64,000 nt of DNA from Streptomyces lanatus (GTDB taxonomy: Bacteria; Actinomycetota; Actinomycetes; Streptomycetales; Streptomycetaceae). Below the pieces are notes generated by a model that did no database searches, was not told the origin of the DNA, and saw nothing but the letters and a program-made list of their open reading frames with translations. The position numbers and the translations under genes were made by a program. Location: the NCBI RefSeq assembly GCF_014655715.1, contig NZ_BNBM01000005.1, positions 1 to 64,000 on the forward strand, read 5' to 3'. Shown piece after piece: positions 8,041-15,818 of the stretch; within the stretch, counting starts at the first letter, position 1; each line of letters begins with the position of its first letter.

Positions 8041-8696
8041 ACGACCTGCTGATCCCGTACTACGAGCACCCGTCCGTCCGCCCCGCCGAATGGGAAGCGA
8101 TCATCGCGGCGGCACCCCGCCTCTATGGCGTCGTACTGAACCCAGCCAGCGGCCCCGGCGAGACACCCGACCCGGCGTTCGCCGAGGTCGCGAGCCGGTT
8201 GCTGGCGGCGGACGTCCGCGTATTCGGCTACGCCGACACCGACTACGCCCGCCGCCCGCACGCCGACGTCGTCCGCGACATCGCACGGCACCGCGACTGG
8301 TACGGCGCGGACGGGCTGTTCCTCGACCAGGTCGCCGCGGGCCGCGAGGAGTTCCCGTACTACCAACGGCTCGCCACGGCCGCCTGGGGCGCCGGCTGCG
8401 GCACGCTCGCGCTGAACCACGGCACGGCACCCCACCCGTCGTACGCCAGGATCGCCGACCTCCTGGTCACCTTCGAGGGCACCTGGGCGTCGTACACCCG
8501 GCTCGGCCCGCAGCAGTGGCGGGGCGGCACCGGGGTGCGGCTGTGCCATCTGGTGTACGGCGTCCCGGCCGGCGTCGATCCGGCGGGGGAGGCCCGCACG
8601 CGGGGCGCCTCGGTGCACTGCGCGGTGCCGGGCACGGGTGGTCATCCGTGGGGTACGTTGCCGCACGCGCTGGCGTGCCCGGGGTCAGCCCAGTGA
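8037..8696 (+). CDS. Spherulin-4 / GH114-like glycoside hydrolase
   Basis: 219 residues beginning MNDLLIPYYEHPSVRPAEW, the characteristic opening of spherulation-specific family 4 proteins. They form a TIM barrel in the same clan as the GH114, GH135 (Sph3) and GH166 (PelA hydrolase) endo-galactosaminidases. Barrel-strand motifs are visible: YGVVLNPASGPG, VFGYADTDYARR, GADGLFLDQVAAG and TLALNHGTAP. There is no signal peptide, so it is predicted cytoplasmic, unlike PelA. The start overlaps the previous stop (ATGA). The 3' end overlaps the convergent cobS by 12 bp. With the deacetylase gene it would supply the two activities that PelA joins in one chain. Confidence 0.8.
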   Translation: MNDLLIPYYEHPSVRPAEWEAIIAAAPRLYGVVLNPASGPGETPDPAFAEVASRLLAADVRVFGYADTDYARRPHADVVRDIARHRDWYGADGLFLDQVAAGREEFPYYQRLATAAWGAGCGTLALNHGTAPHPSYARIADLLVTFEGTWASYTRLGPQQWRGGTGVRLCHLVYGVPAGVDPAGEARTRGASVHCAVPGTGGHPWGTLPHALACPGSAQ

Positions 8697-9470
8697 CAGC
8701 ACGACCAGCGCGGTCGTCGCCGCCGTCTCCGCGAGGCCGCCGAAGACATCGCCGGTGACCCCGCCGAAGCGGCGGACGCAGTGCCGTAGGAGCAGCTCGG
8801 CGGCGAGCAGCGCGACCAGGAGCGCGAGGGCGGTGCGGGCCACGTCGGCCGTCCCGAGCAGCGCGCCCGCCGCGGCGGCGACGCCGGTCACGGCCAGGGC
8901 GACGGCCAGCGCGCCCCGTACCGGAACGACACCGGCGACCGCGGCCCCCAGCCCCTCCGGGCGGGCGGCGGGCACGCCGGTCCTGGCGGCGAGGGTGAGC
9001 GCGAGGCGGGCGGCGACGGCGGAGACGACCGTGGCGAGGGCACCCCGGGCCCATGAGCCGTCGTACAGCTCCGCCAGCGCCGCCACCTGTGCGAGCAGCA
9101 CGAACAAAAGGGTGATGACGCCGAACGGTCCGATGTCCGACTGCTTCATGATCCGCAGCGCGTCCTCGGCCGGCTTGCCGCTGCCGAGCCCGTCGGCGGT
9201 GTCGGCGAGCCCGTCGAGGTGGAGACCCCGGGTGAGTACGGCGGGGACGGCGGCGCCCGCGACGGCGGCGAGGAGAGGGCCGGTGCCGAGGGCGAGCAGG
9301 ACCAGGGCCACGAAGGCGGCACCGCAGCCGACCACCACCCCGACCAGCGGGGCGCACAGCATCCCGCCGCGCGCCGTCTCCCGGTCCCAGCGGCTCACCT
9401 TGACGGGGAGCACGCTCAGGGTGCCGAAGGCGAAGCGGAGACCGTGCGAGTGCGGCGGGGTCATGGACAC
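8685..9470 (-). CDS. cobS: Adenosylcobinamide-GDP ribazoletransferase (cobalamin synthase)
   Basis: A membrane enzyme that joins adenosylcobinamide-GDP to alpha-ribazole in the last stage of cobalamin assembly. At 261 residues it is mostly hydrophobic. The family signature LDGLADTADGLGSG lies near residue 85 and the DIGPFGV motif near residue 111. The end carries RRFGGVTGDVFGG, the typical GDxxGG-like motif. cobT (11000) and cobU (13132) lie nearby on the same strand, separated by other genes. It converges on the glycosidase gene. Confidence 0.93.
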   Translation of the reverse strand: MSMTPPHSHGLRFAFGTLSVLPVKVSRWDRETARGGMLCAPLVGVVVGCGAAFVALVLLALGTGPLLAAVAGAAVPAVLTRGLHLDGLADTADGLGSGKPAEDALRIMKQSDIGPFGVITLLFVLLAQVAALAELYDGSWARGALATVVSAVAARLALTLAARTGVPAARPEGLGAAVAGVVPVRGALAVALAVTGVAAAAGALLGTADVARTALALLVALLAAELLLRHCVRRFGGVTGDVFGGLAETAATTALVVLSLG

Positions 9471-9545
9471 GCCCGCAGACTAGCCGGGACGTCCGGACGG
9501 CGTTCCCGCCGGGCAGCGGGCCCCGGGCACGCACACACTGGAACC

Positions 9546-10310
9546 ATGGGTGACTGGTGGCAGCGCAACATCGTCGAACCGGGGAAGCTCCCCCTGCTCC
9601 TGGCCCTGGCCGCCTTCGTGATCACGTTCATGGTCACGCGGATCATCACCCGGCTCATCCGCGCGGGCAAAGGGCCCTTCCGCAACATCGAGACCGGCTC
9701 CGTCCACATCCACCACGTCGTCCCCGGCATCGTCCTCACCGTCATCGGCGGCTTCTGCGCGGTCGCCGGTGGGCAGCGCGGCTTCGGCTCGGCCCTGGCC
9801 GCCGTGATCTTCGGGGTCGGGGCGGGACTGGTCATGGACGAGTTCGCGCTGATCCTGCACCTCGACGACGTCTACTGGACCGAGGCCGGCCGTAAGAGCG
9901 TCGAGGTGGTCGTGCTCACCGCCGCCCTGGTCGGCCTGCTCCTCCTCGGCTTCGCGCCCTTCGGGGTCAACGACCTCGACGACCAGGAGATGCAGAACCG
10001 CGGCTCGGTCCTCAGCACGATCGCCGGGAACTTCCTGCTCGCCCTGGTCGCCCTCGCCAAGGGCAAGGCCCGGATCGCGCTCTTCGGGGTGATCGTCCCC
10101 TTCATCGCCCTGTTCGGCGCCATCCGCCTGGCCCGCCCGGACTCCCCGTGGGCCAAACGCTTCTACAAGCGCCGCCCGCGTGCCCGGGCCAAGGCCCAGC
10201 TGCGCGCCTACCATCACGACCGGCGCTGGGCGGGCCCCAGCCGCAAGCTTCAGGACTGGATCGGCGGCGCGCCCGACGCGGACCCGGCCCGGGCCCTGGA
10301 ACGCCGCTGA
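9546..10310 (+). CDS. Conserved integral membrane protein, unknown function
   Basis: 254 residues with about six hydrophobic spans and a basic C-terminus (KRFYKRRPRARAKAQLRAYHHDRR). A histidine-rich stretch, GSVHIHHVVPG, near residue 54 could bind metal or face the membrane surface, and HLDDVYW follows a later span. I do not recognise a characterised family. It runs divergently from cobS, and its last 61 bp overlap the convergent rhomboid-like gene. The start is ATG at 9546, the first methionine before the hydrophobic region. Confidence 0.75.
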   Translation: MGDWWQRNIVEPGKLPLLLALAAFVITFMVTRIITRLIRAGKGPFRNIETGSVHIHHVVPGIVLTVIGGFCAVAGGQRGFGSALAAVIFGVGAGLVMDEFALILHLDDVYWTEAGRKSVEVVVLTAALVGLLLLGFAPFGVNDLDDQEMQNRGSVLSTIAGNFLLALVALAKGKARIALFGVIVPFIALFGAIRLARPDSPWAKRFYKRRPRARAKAQLRAYHHDRRWAGPSRKLQDWIGGAPDADPARALERR

Positions 10311-10954
10311 CGCACCGCCGCCACCGCGCACAGCACCAGCACCGCCACGATCGCCGCCAGGTGCTCCTTCCCGGCGAGGTTCGCCTCCAGCGCGACCTCG
10401 ACGACCATCCCCGCGATCACCACACCGGCCGTGACATACGCCCCGTAGCGCCACCCCAGGAACACGGCCAGCCCCACCACCGCCGCCGACGGGCCGGTGT
10501 CCACGACCCGCGCGTCCGAGGCGGGCAGCCCGAACGGGTTGTCCGGGCCGAGCGCGATGCCCACACGCGCGTACAGGGTGCCGGCGAGGGTCGCGACGTA
10601 GGCGATGACGAGCGTCCGCAACCAGCCCAGGCACATCTCGGCGATCCCGAACACGATCAGGACCTGCGCCAGCGCACCCCACACCGGCAGATCCAGGGCG
10701 GGCACGAAGAGCGACAGCGGCGTACGCAGAAGCGCCAGCCACAGAGGGTCCTCGGCCCGTACGGCCCCGAGGTCCTGGACGACCGGATACCCCCAGGACT
10801 GGTTCTGCACGACCTGTGTGATCCCGATCAGGCAGACGCCCCCGACGGCCATGGGCGCAGCCCACCACCGCCGCCGCACCCACGCCCCCCGCACGGCGAG
10901 ATACAACGCCCCCCACTCGGCGCGAACCCAGCGCCCGAGGACGTCAACGGTCAC
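10250..10954 (-). CDS. Rhomboid-like integral membrane protein
   Basis: 234 residues with about six membrane spans. The layout resembles rhomboid folds: GIAEMCLGWLRTLVIAYVAT recalls the rhomboid E/R loop segment, DTGPSAAVVGL occupies the place of the GxSGxxxG serine motif, and KEHLAAIVAV has a histidine late in the chain. The match is loose, so I call it rhomboid-like rather than an active protease. The 3' end overlaps the convergent membrane-protein gene by 61 bp. The start is GTG at 10954. Confidence 0.6.
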   Translation of the reverse strand: MTVDVLGRWVRAEWGALYLAVRGAWVRRRWWAAPMAVGGVCLIGITQVVQNQSWGYPVVQDLGAVRAEDPLWLALLRTPLSLFVPALDLPVWGALAQVLIVFGIAEMCLGWLRTLVIAYVATLAGTLYARVGIALGPDNPFGLPASDARVVDTGPSAAVVGLAVFLGWRYGAYVTAGVVIAGMVVEVALEANLAGKEHLAAIVAVLVLCAVAAVRQRRSRARAGSASGAPPIQS

Positions 10955-10999
10955 AAACGCCGATCATATGGGCGTAAGCCCATGTTCCGCCCGAAGCGC

Positions 11000-12115
11000 C
11001 TACTCGGCCTCGGCTGCCTCCGCCACCACCTCGGACGAGGCTTCCGCCTCCGCCTCCGCCTCCGACTCCTTGGGCCTCTCCGGCAGTTCCGCCGCCAGTG
11101 CCGCCGCGGCCTGCACCGTCGGCAGGGCCAGCAGCCCGCCTGCGCCCTCGCCGACCCGTACGCCCTGGTCGAGCACCGGCTCCAGGGCCATGCGGTCCAG
11201 GGCCTTCGCCTGGCCGGGCTCACCGCTGTTGTGCGCGGCCAGCCACCAGTCCGGGGCCCGGAACGCGATCCGCTGACCCACCAGGGCGCACGCGGCGACG
11301 ACGACGCCGTCGAGGACGACCGGCAGCTTCCGTACCGCGCACTGGAGCAGGAACCCGGTGATCGCGGCGAGGTCGGCGCCGCCCACCGTGGCCAGCAGTT
11401 GCAGCTGGTCCCCGAGGACGGGCCGGGCCCGCCGCAGCGCGTCCCGGATCGCCGCGCACTTGCGCATCCACGCGAGATCGTCGATGGCCAGGCCGCCACG
11501 CCCGGTGACCACGGAGGCGTCCGTCCCGCACAGCGCGGCGACCAGCACGCCCGCCGCCGTCGTCCCGCCGACGCTCACATCGCCCAGCACCACCAGATCC
11601 GTACCGGAGTCGGCCTCTTCGTCGGCCACCGCCACCCCGGCCCGGAAGGCGGCCTCGGCCTCGTCGAGCGTCACCGCGTCCTCGACGTCGATACGACCGC
11701 TGCCGCGCCGCACCCGATGCCGTACGACCGACTCCGGCAACGACTCCGGGTCGCAGTCCAGCGCCATGTCGACCACCCGCACCGGAACCCCGAGCCGCCG
11801 CGCCAGCACGGACACGGGCCGGCCGCCCTCGAGGATCTCCCGCACCAACTCCACGGCACTGCCCGCGGGCCGCGCCGACACATCCAGCCGCGCGATGCCA
11901 TGGTCACCGGCGAACAGCACGACCCGCGGCCGCTCGATCGGCCGCACCGGCACGGCCGCCTGCGCCGCCGCCAGCCACTCGCCCAGTTCGTCGAGGCGGC
12001 CCAGCGCCCCCGGCGGCACGATCTGACGCTCACGGCGCGCCTCGGCGTCACGGCGCACCCCTCCGTCGGGGCGCTCGATCAGGTCGGAGAAGTCGTCGAG
12101 ATTAAGCGAGCTCAT
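11000..12115 (-). CDS. cobT: Nicotinate-nucleotide-dimethylbenzimidazole phosphoribosyltransferase
   Basis: Makes alpha-ribazole phosphate, the lower-ligand precursor used by CobS. The chosen start gives MSSLNLDDFSDLIERPD and 371 residues, slightly longer than the usual ~350. LFAGDHGIARLDVS is the CobT substrate-binding region, VVLGDVSVGGTTAAGVL the phosphate-binding region, and VRVGEGAGGLLALP carries the catalytic glutamate. The extra length is an alanine/glutamate-rich tail (EAEAEAEASSEVV) encoded by a hexameric GCCTCC-type repeat at 11015-11070. The gene is divergent from the methyltransferase at 12309. Confidence 0.93.
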   Translation of the reverse strand: MSSLNLDDFSDLIERPDGGVRRDAEARRERQIVPPGALGRLDELGEWLAAAQAAVPVRPIERPRVVLFAGDHGIARLDVSARPAGSAVELVREILEGGRPVSVLARRLGVPVRVVDMALDCDPESLPESVVRHRVRRGSGRIDVEDAVTLDEAEAAFRAGVAVADEEADSGTDLVVLGDVSVGGTTAAGVLVAALCGTDASVVTGRGGLAIDDLAWMRKCAAIRDALRRARPVLGDQLQLLATVGGADLAAITGFLLQCAVRKLPVVLDGVVVAACALVGQRIAFRAPDWWLAAHNSGEPGQAKALDRMALEPVLDQGVRVGEGAGGLLALPTVQAAAALAAELPERPKESEAEAEAEASSEVVAEAAEAE

Positions 12116-12308
12116 TCGCCGAACAGTACCGGCACCGGTCGAACAGGACGTCGCCACATGGCCACCACGGGCTGCGCCACGTCACCCCCGTACCCCCGCG
12201 ACGTCGTTGCACCGAAGATCGTCATCCCATACGTTCCGTTTTGCAATGGAATGTCAGGGCATGCTGGCACCGTCTCGCACCGCCCTTGCCCTACGCCCCG
12301 GAGCCGCC

Positions 12309-13115
12309 ATGACCGCCACCGCACCCCCCGAACGCCCCCACACCGGCTGCGCGTTCACCCCCGCCGGATGCCGGGAGCACACCTACGTCCCCCGCCACCT
12401 GGGTCTCACCCGCCGCGGCCCGCGCCGCCTGAGAGCCGCCGCCCGCATGGCGCTCGCCTTCCCCGAACCGGAGAGCTGGCTGGATGTCGGCACGGGATAC
12501 GCCCGCTTCCCGGAGTCGGCGAAGACGGTCTTCCCCTACACGTCCTTCGACGGCCTCGACCCCACCTACCGCGTCCTGCACGCACGCGTGGCCGAACGCG
12601 TGGAGGAGGCCCACGTCGGACTCCTCACCGACCCGGACATCACGTCCCGTCTGCGCGACCGCTACGACGTCGTCAGCATGTTCCGCCACCTCGAACACGC
12701 CCGGGACCCCCGTGAGGAACTCCGCGCCGCCCTTCAGGCCCTGCGCCCGGGCGGCCACCTCATCCTCGAACTCCCCAACCCCCACTGCCTGTTCGCCGCC
12801 CTGCTGGGCGGAGTCTGGGTCCCGCACAGCCCTCCGGGCCACCTCCACCTGCTCCCCATGGACATCCTGTGCGAGGAACTCACGGCCCAGGGCTGCACGA
12901 TCATCGCGACGGGCTACCGCACCGCACACATCCCCTACGACCTGGCGGCCACGACATCACTGATCCTGTCCCACGTGCTCCCGTCCTTCCTGTCGAGCGT
13001 GGGCGCCCCCGTGGTGGCCGCGGCCTGGGTGCTGGACCACGTACTGGCCCCATTCCTGAGACACACCCGCTTCTCGAACGCGTACAGAGTGATCGCCCGC
13101 AAGGAGCCGACCTGA
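12309..13115 (+). CDS. Class I SAM-dependent methyltransferase
   Basis: 268 residues. The start ATG at 12309 is chosen for the GGAG six bases upstream. The SAM-binding motif I is WLDVGTGYARFPE near residue 59, followed by FDGLDPTYRVL (acidic loop), DVVSMFRHLEHARDP (post II) and ALRPGGHLILELPNP (motif III). The pattern matches methyltransferases that often act on lipids, sugars or small metabolites. A hydrophobic C-terminal stretch (VVAAAWVLDHVLAPFL) suggests membrane contact. It converges on cobU; the substrate is unknown. Confidence 0.75.
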   Translation: MTATAPPERPHTGCAFTPAGCREHTYVPRHLGLTRRGPRRLRAAARMALAFPEPESWLDVGTGYARFPESAKTVFPYTSFDGLDPTYRVLHARVAERVEEAHVGLLTDPDITSRLRDRYDVVSMFRHLEHARDPREELRAALQALRPGGHLILELPNPHCLFAALLGGVWVPHSPPGHLHLLPMDILCEELTAQGCTIIATGYRTAHIPYDLAATTSLILSHVLPSFLSSVGAPVVAAAWVLDHVLAPFLRHTRFSNAYRVIARKEPT

Positions 13116-13131
13116 GCCGAATCGCCCTTCG

Positions 13132-14334
13132 TCATCCGCGAAGCACCACCGCCTGCCCCGCCACCACCAGAACCACCTGCTCGCACTCACCCGCGAATGC
13201 CGCATTGAGCCGCCCGAGCTCATCCCGATAGCGCCGCCCGGACGCCGTGGCAGGCACAATCCCCGAACCCACCTCATTGGACACGGCGACGACAGTCCGC
13301 CGAGTCGCCCGCACCGCCTGCGTAAGCTCCCGCACCCGCTCCCGTAGAGCCTTCTCCCCGCCGTCCGCCCACACCGCGTCATCCCAGGCCCCGACGGAGT
13401 CCATCGCGTCCGTCAGCCACAACGACAGACAGTCGATCAGCAACGGCGCCCCACCCTCCGCGAGCAACGGAACCAGGTCGCACGTCTCGGCCGTACGCCA
13501 CGACCCCGGCCGCCGCTCCCGGTGCAGAGCAACCCGCGCGGCCCACTCGTTGTCGCCGCCCCGCGTGCCCCCGGTGGCCACGTACAGCACGTCCGGGAAC
13601 GCCTCCAGCCGCCGCTCCGCCTCCACCGACTTCCCCGACCGGGCGCCGCCCAGCACCAGGGTCCGCCGCGGCACATCCGGTACGTCCTCGTACGCGCCCA
13701 CCACCAGCGTCGTCCCGTCCGGCACGGCCCGCGCCCCGGCAGCGGCCAGCCGGCGGCGCAACTCGGCGCCCGGCGGGGCGTCATGGTCCAGATGGACGGC
13801 GATGACATCCGTCGTAGGTCCGACCGCCCCCACCGCCCGCAGCTTGGCCAGGGCGTCCGGCCTGGCCACGACATCGGCGACCACCATGTCGTACATCCCG
13901 ACGGCACCGTTCTCCAGCCCGGCCGGCGCACCCCCCGGCGGCAGATACAGCAGCCGTTGCCCGTCCGGCCCGGTCACCGCGTAGCCCGTGCCCGGCGTGT
14001 CCATCGCCACCGCCCGCACCCGATGCCCCGTCAGCAGCGCCAACTCCCGCCCGTCCGGCACCCGCCCGGGCTGCGGCACCCCCGCCGGCACCTCGACGGC
14101 GGGGCCGTTGTGCGGATGCGACAGCAGCACCTGCCGTACGGTGCCCAGCGAGCGCCCCGCCCGGGCCGCCGCGAACGCCGCCCCGGGCGTGAGATCGAGC
14201 AGCAGCGCCCCGTCGACGAGCAACGCGGTCGCGGCCCGCGCGTCATCGCCGAGCGCGCTCGCGCATGCCGCGCACGGACAGTCGGGGCGGGGGAGTCCCG
14301 CGGGGGCACCGGTGCCGAGCAGAGTGAGTTCCAC
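13132..14334 (-). CDS. cobU: Metallo-beta-lactamase-like / adenosylcobinamide kinase-guanylyltransferase fusion
   Basis: 400 residues with two domains. Residues ~1-220 have the MBL fold (LLGTGAPAGLPRPDCPCAAC), but the metal motif HxHxDH reads HPHNGP, so the metal centre is probably lost. Residues ~225-400 are CobU, which phosphorylates adenosylcobinamide and adds GMP. The P-loop is VLGGARSGKS, ALHRERRPGSW holds the GMP-accepting histidine, and LIDCLSLWLTD and SNEVGSGIVP follow. CobU alone is about 180 residues, so the fusion doubles the size. Its product feeds CobS. The fused N-terminal domain may bind a corrinoid or act structurally. Confidence 0.9.
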   Translation of the reverse strand: MELTLLGTGAPAGLPRPDCPCAACASALGDDARAATALLVDGALLLDLTPGAAFAAARAGRSLGTVRQVLLSHPHNGPAVEVPAGVPQPGRVPDGRELALLTGHRVRAVAMDTPGTGYAVTGPDGQRLLYLPPGGAPAGLENGAVGMYDMVVADVVARPDALAKLRAVGAVGPTTDVIAVHLDHDAPPGAELRRRLAAAGARAVPDGTTLVVGAYEDVPDVPRRTLVLGGARSGKSVEAERRLEAFPDVLYVATGGTRGGDNEWAARVALHRERRPGSWRTAETCDLVPLLAEGGAPLLIDCLSLWLTDAMDSVGAWDDAVWADGGEKALRERVRELTQAVRATRRTVVAVSNEVGSGIVPATASGRRYRDELGRLNAAFAGECEQVVLVVAGQAVVLRG

Positions 14335-14447
14335 GGGACCGATTTTCGCGTGTCGGCGCAGGTCTCGCGCTTCCGACTAGGCTCAGGAGTGGAGCCGGAC
14401 CGCGATCCGGCTCTCACTCTGCATGTGCTGACACCTTGGAGGCGTAC

Positions 14448-14660
14448 ATGGCGGCATGGACGTGGCGGTTCGAGAAGGCCGACGGGGCGGAGGTCCAGCC
14501 CGCGGTGCAGCCCGAGGAGTTCACGACTCAGGGAGACGCCGAGTCCTGGATCGGGGAGCACTGGAAGGCGCTGCTCGACGGCGGTGCGGAGCAGGTGCGG
14601 CTGTTCGAGGACGCCACGGAGATCTACGGGCCGATGAGCCTGAGCGCCGCGGACGCGTAG
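14448..14660 (+). CDS. Conserved small protein, unknown function
   Basis: A 70-residue acidic protein starting MAAWTWRFEKADG. The start ATG at 14448 follows TTGGAGG with five-base spacing, a near-perfect ribosome binding site, and codon bias fits a real gene. No cysteines, signal or membrane span are present. The compact alpha/beta pattern (a short beta strand, a helix EEFTTQGDAESWIGEHW, then VRLFEDATEIYG) resembles small single-domain actinobacterial proteins. It is followed by a strong hairpin shared with the convergent protease gene. Confidence 0.8.
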   Translation: MAAWTWRFEKADGAEVQPAVQPEEFTTQGDAESWIGEHWKALLDGGAEQVRLFEDATEIYGPMSLSAADA

Positions 14661-14665
14661 TCACC

Positions 14666-14693
14666 CGGGCGGGGGCCTACGGGCCCTCGCCCG
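14666..14693. terminator. Bidirectional hairpin with TACG tetraloop
   Basis: A 12-bp stem (CGGGCGGGGGCC, 14666-14677, one wobble) closes on a TACG loop and pairs with 14682-14693. C(UACG)G is an extra-stable tetraloop class. The hairpin sits exactly between the convergent small-protein gene and the protease, so it can terminate both. Confidence 0.75.
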
Positions 14694-14698
14694 CTCCG

Positions 14699-15751
14699 TC
14701 ACTGCTCACCGAGCGTCACATCGGCCTTCTTCTGACTGCCGGCGCGTGTGAACGTCACCGACGTCTTGTCCCCCGGCCGGTCGTCGGCCAGTGCCTCGGC
14801 CAGTGACGTGATGGTGGTGATGTCCGTGTCCCCCAGCCGGGTGATGATGTCCCCGGGTTCCAGACCGGCCTCGTCGGCCGCCCCGCCCTGCTGTACGGAG
14901 ACCACGGCCACCCCCGCGGGCTGGAAGTCCTCGTCCACGACCGTACGGCCGGTGATGCCCAGCGCCGCCCGGCCCGAGTCGGTGACCCGGCCGTCCTCGA
15001 TGATCTGGTCGGCGATCGTCTTCACCGTCGACGGGGGGATCGCGAACCCGATGCCGGGCGCGGCGCTGCCCCCGAGGTCGGGGTCGGCGGCGGCCAGTGT
15101 CGGGACGCCGATGACCTCGCTGTCGAGGTTCACCAGGGCGCCACCGCTGTTGCCGGGGTTGATGGCCGCCGACGTCTGCACCATGTTGGCGATCGTCGCC
15201 CCCGTACCGCCGTCGCTCCCGCCCTCGGTGACGGTCCGTCAGGTCGCCGAGACGATGCCCTGCGTCACGCTCGACGACAGCCCCAGCGGCGAGCCCATCG
15301 CCAGCACGATCTGCCCGACCTCGACCTTCGAGGAGTCCCCGAACTTCGCCGCCTTCAGCCCGTCCGGCGGATCGGTCAGCTTGATCACGGCGAGGTCCTG
15401 CTGCGGATAGGCGGCGACGAGGTTCGCGGTGAGCTCGTTCTCGTTGTTGGCGGTCGTCACGCGGAAGGTCTTCTCGTCGCCGACGACATGCGCGTTGGTG
15501 ACGATGTGCCCCTGCTCGTCGTAGACCACGCCCGAACCCAGGTCGCGCCGGCCCTGGATCTGCACGACCGAAGGCAGCACGTCCCTGATCACCCGCAGAT
15601 AGCCGTCCTGAAGGTCGTCGACCGCACGGGCGGCCCGCGTCGTCGCCTCCTGCTCATGCGCTTTCGAAGCGGACGAACAGGCGGAGAGGCAGCAGAGGAG
15701 GGCGATGATCACGGCGACCGGACGCGGGGCACGGAAACGGCGGACATCCAT
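14699..15751 (-). pseudogene. HtrA/DegP-like serine protease lipoprotein with PDZ domain, interrupted by an in-frame TGA
   Basis: Two open segments in the same frame together make a complete trypsin-like protease plus PDZ (~350 codons). The N-terminus is a lipoprotein signal (LSAC lipobox near residue 22). The triad is intact: His in VTNAHVV, Asp in QQDLAVIKL, Ser in NPGNSGGAL. The C-terminal PDZ contains GLEPGDIITRLGD. A TGA at 15239-15241 falls between GIVSAT and RTVTEGG, where relatives have glycine (GGA would need one G-to-T change). It could be a genuine nonsense mutation, a sequencing error, or rarely stop read-through. As read, the product lacks the catalytic serine and PDZ. Confidence 0.85.
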
Positions 15752-15818
15752 GCCCCGAGTCTCACCGCGCCACCGGATCCCGGCGCGCACTGCTCACCCG
15801 AATGGGACCGGGACGGGA

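Noticed and set aside
2914..8696. PelD/PelE-like c-di-GMP receptor in the Pel-like operon
   Set aside because: None of the four products shows a GAF or degenerate GGDEF region with an RxxD site. The soluble N-terminus of the membrane protein is only ~100 residues and does not resemble one.
8600..12200. Cobalamin riboswitch near cobS/cobT
   Set aside because: No B12-box-like sequence was found in the short gaps around these genes.
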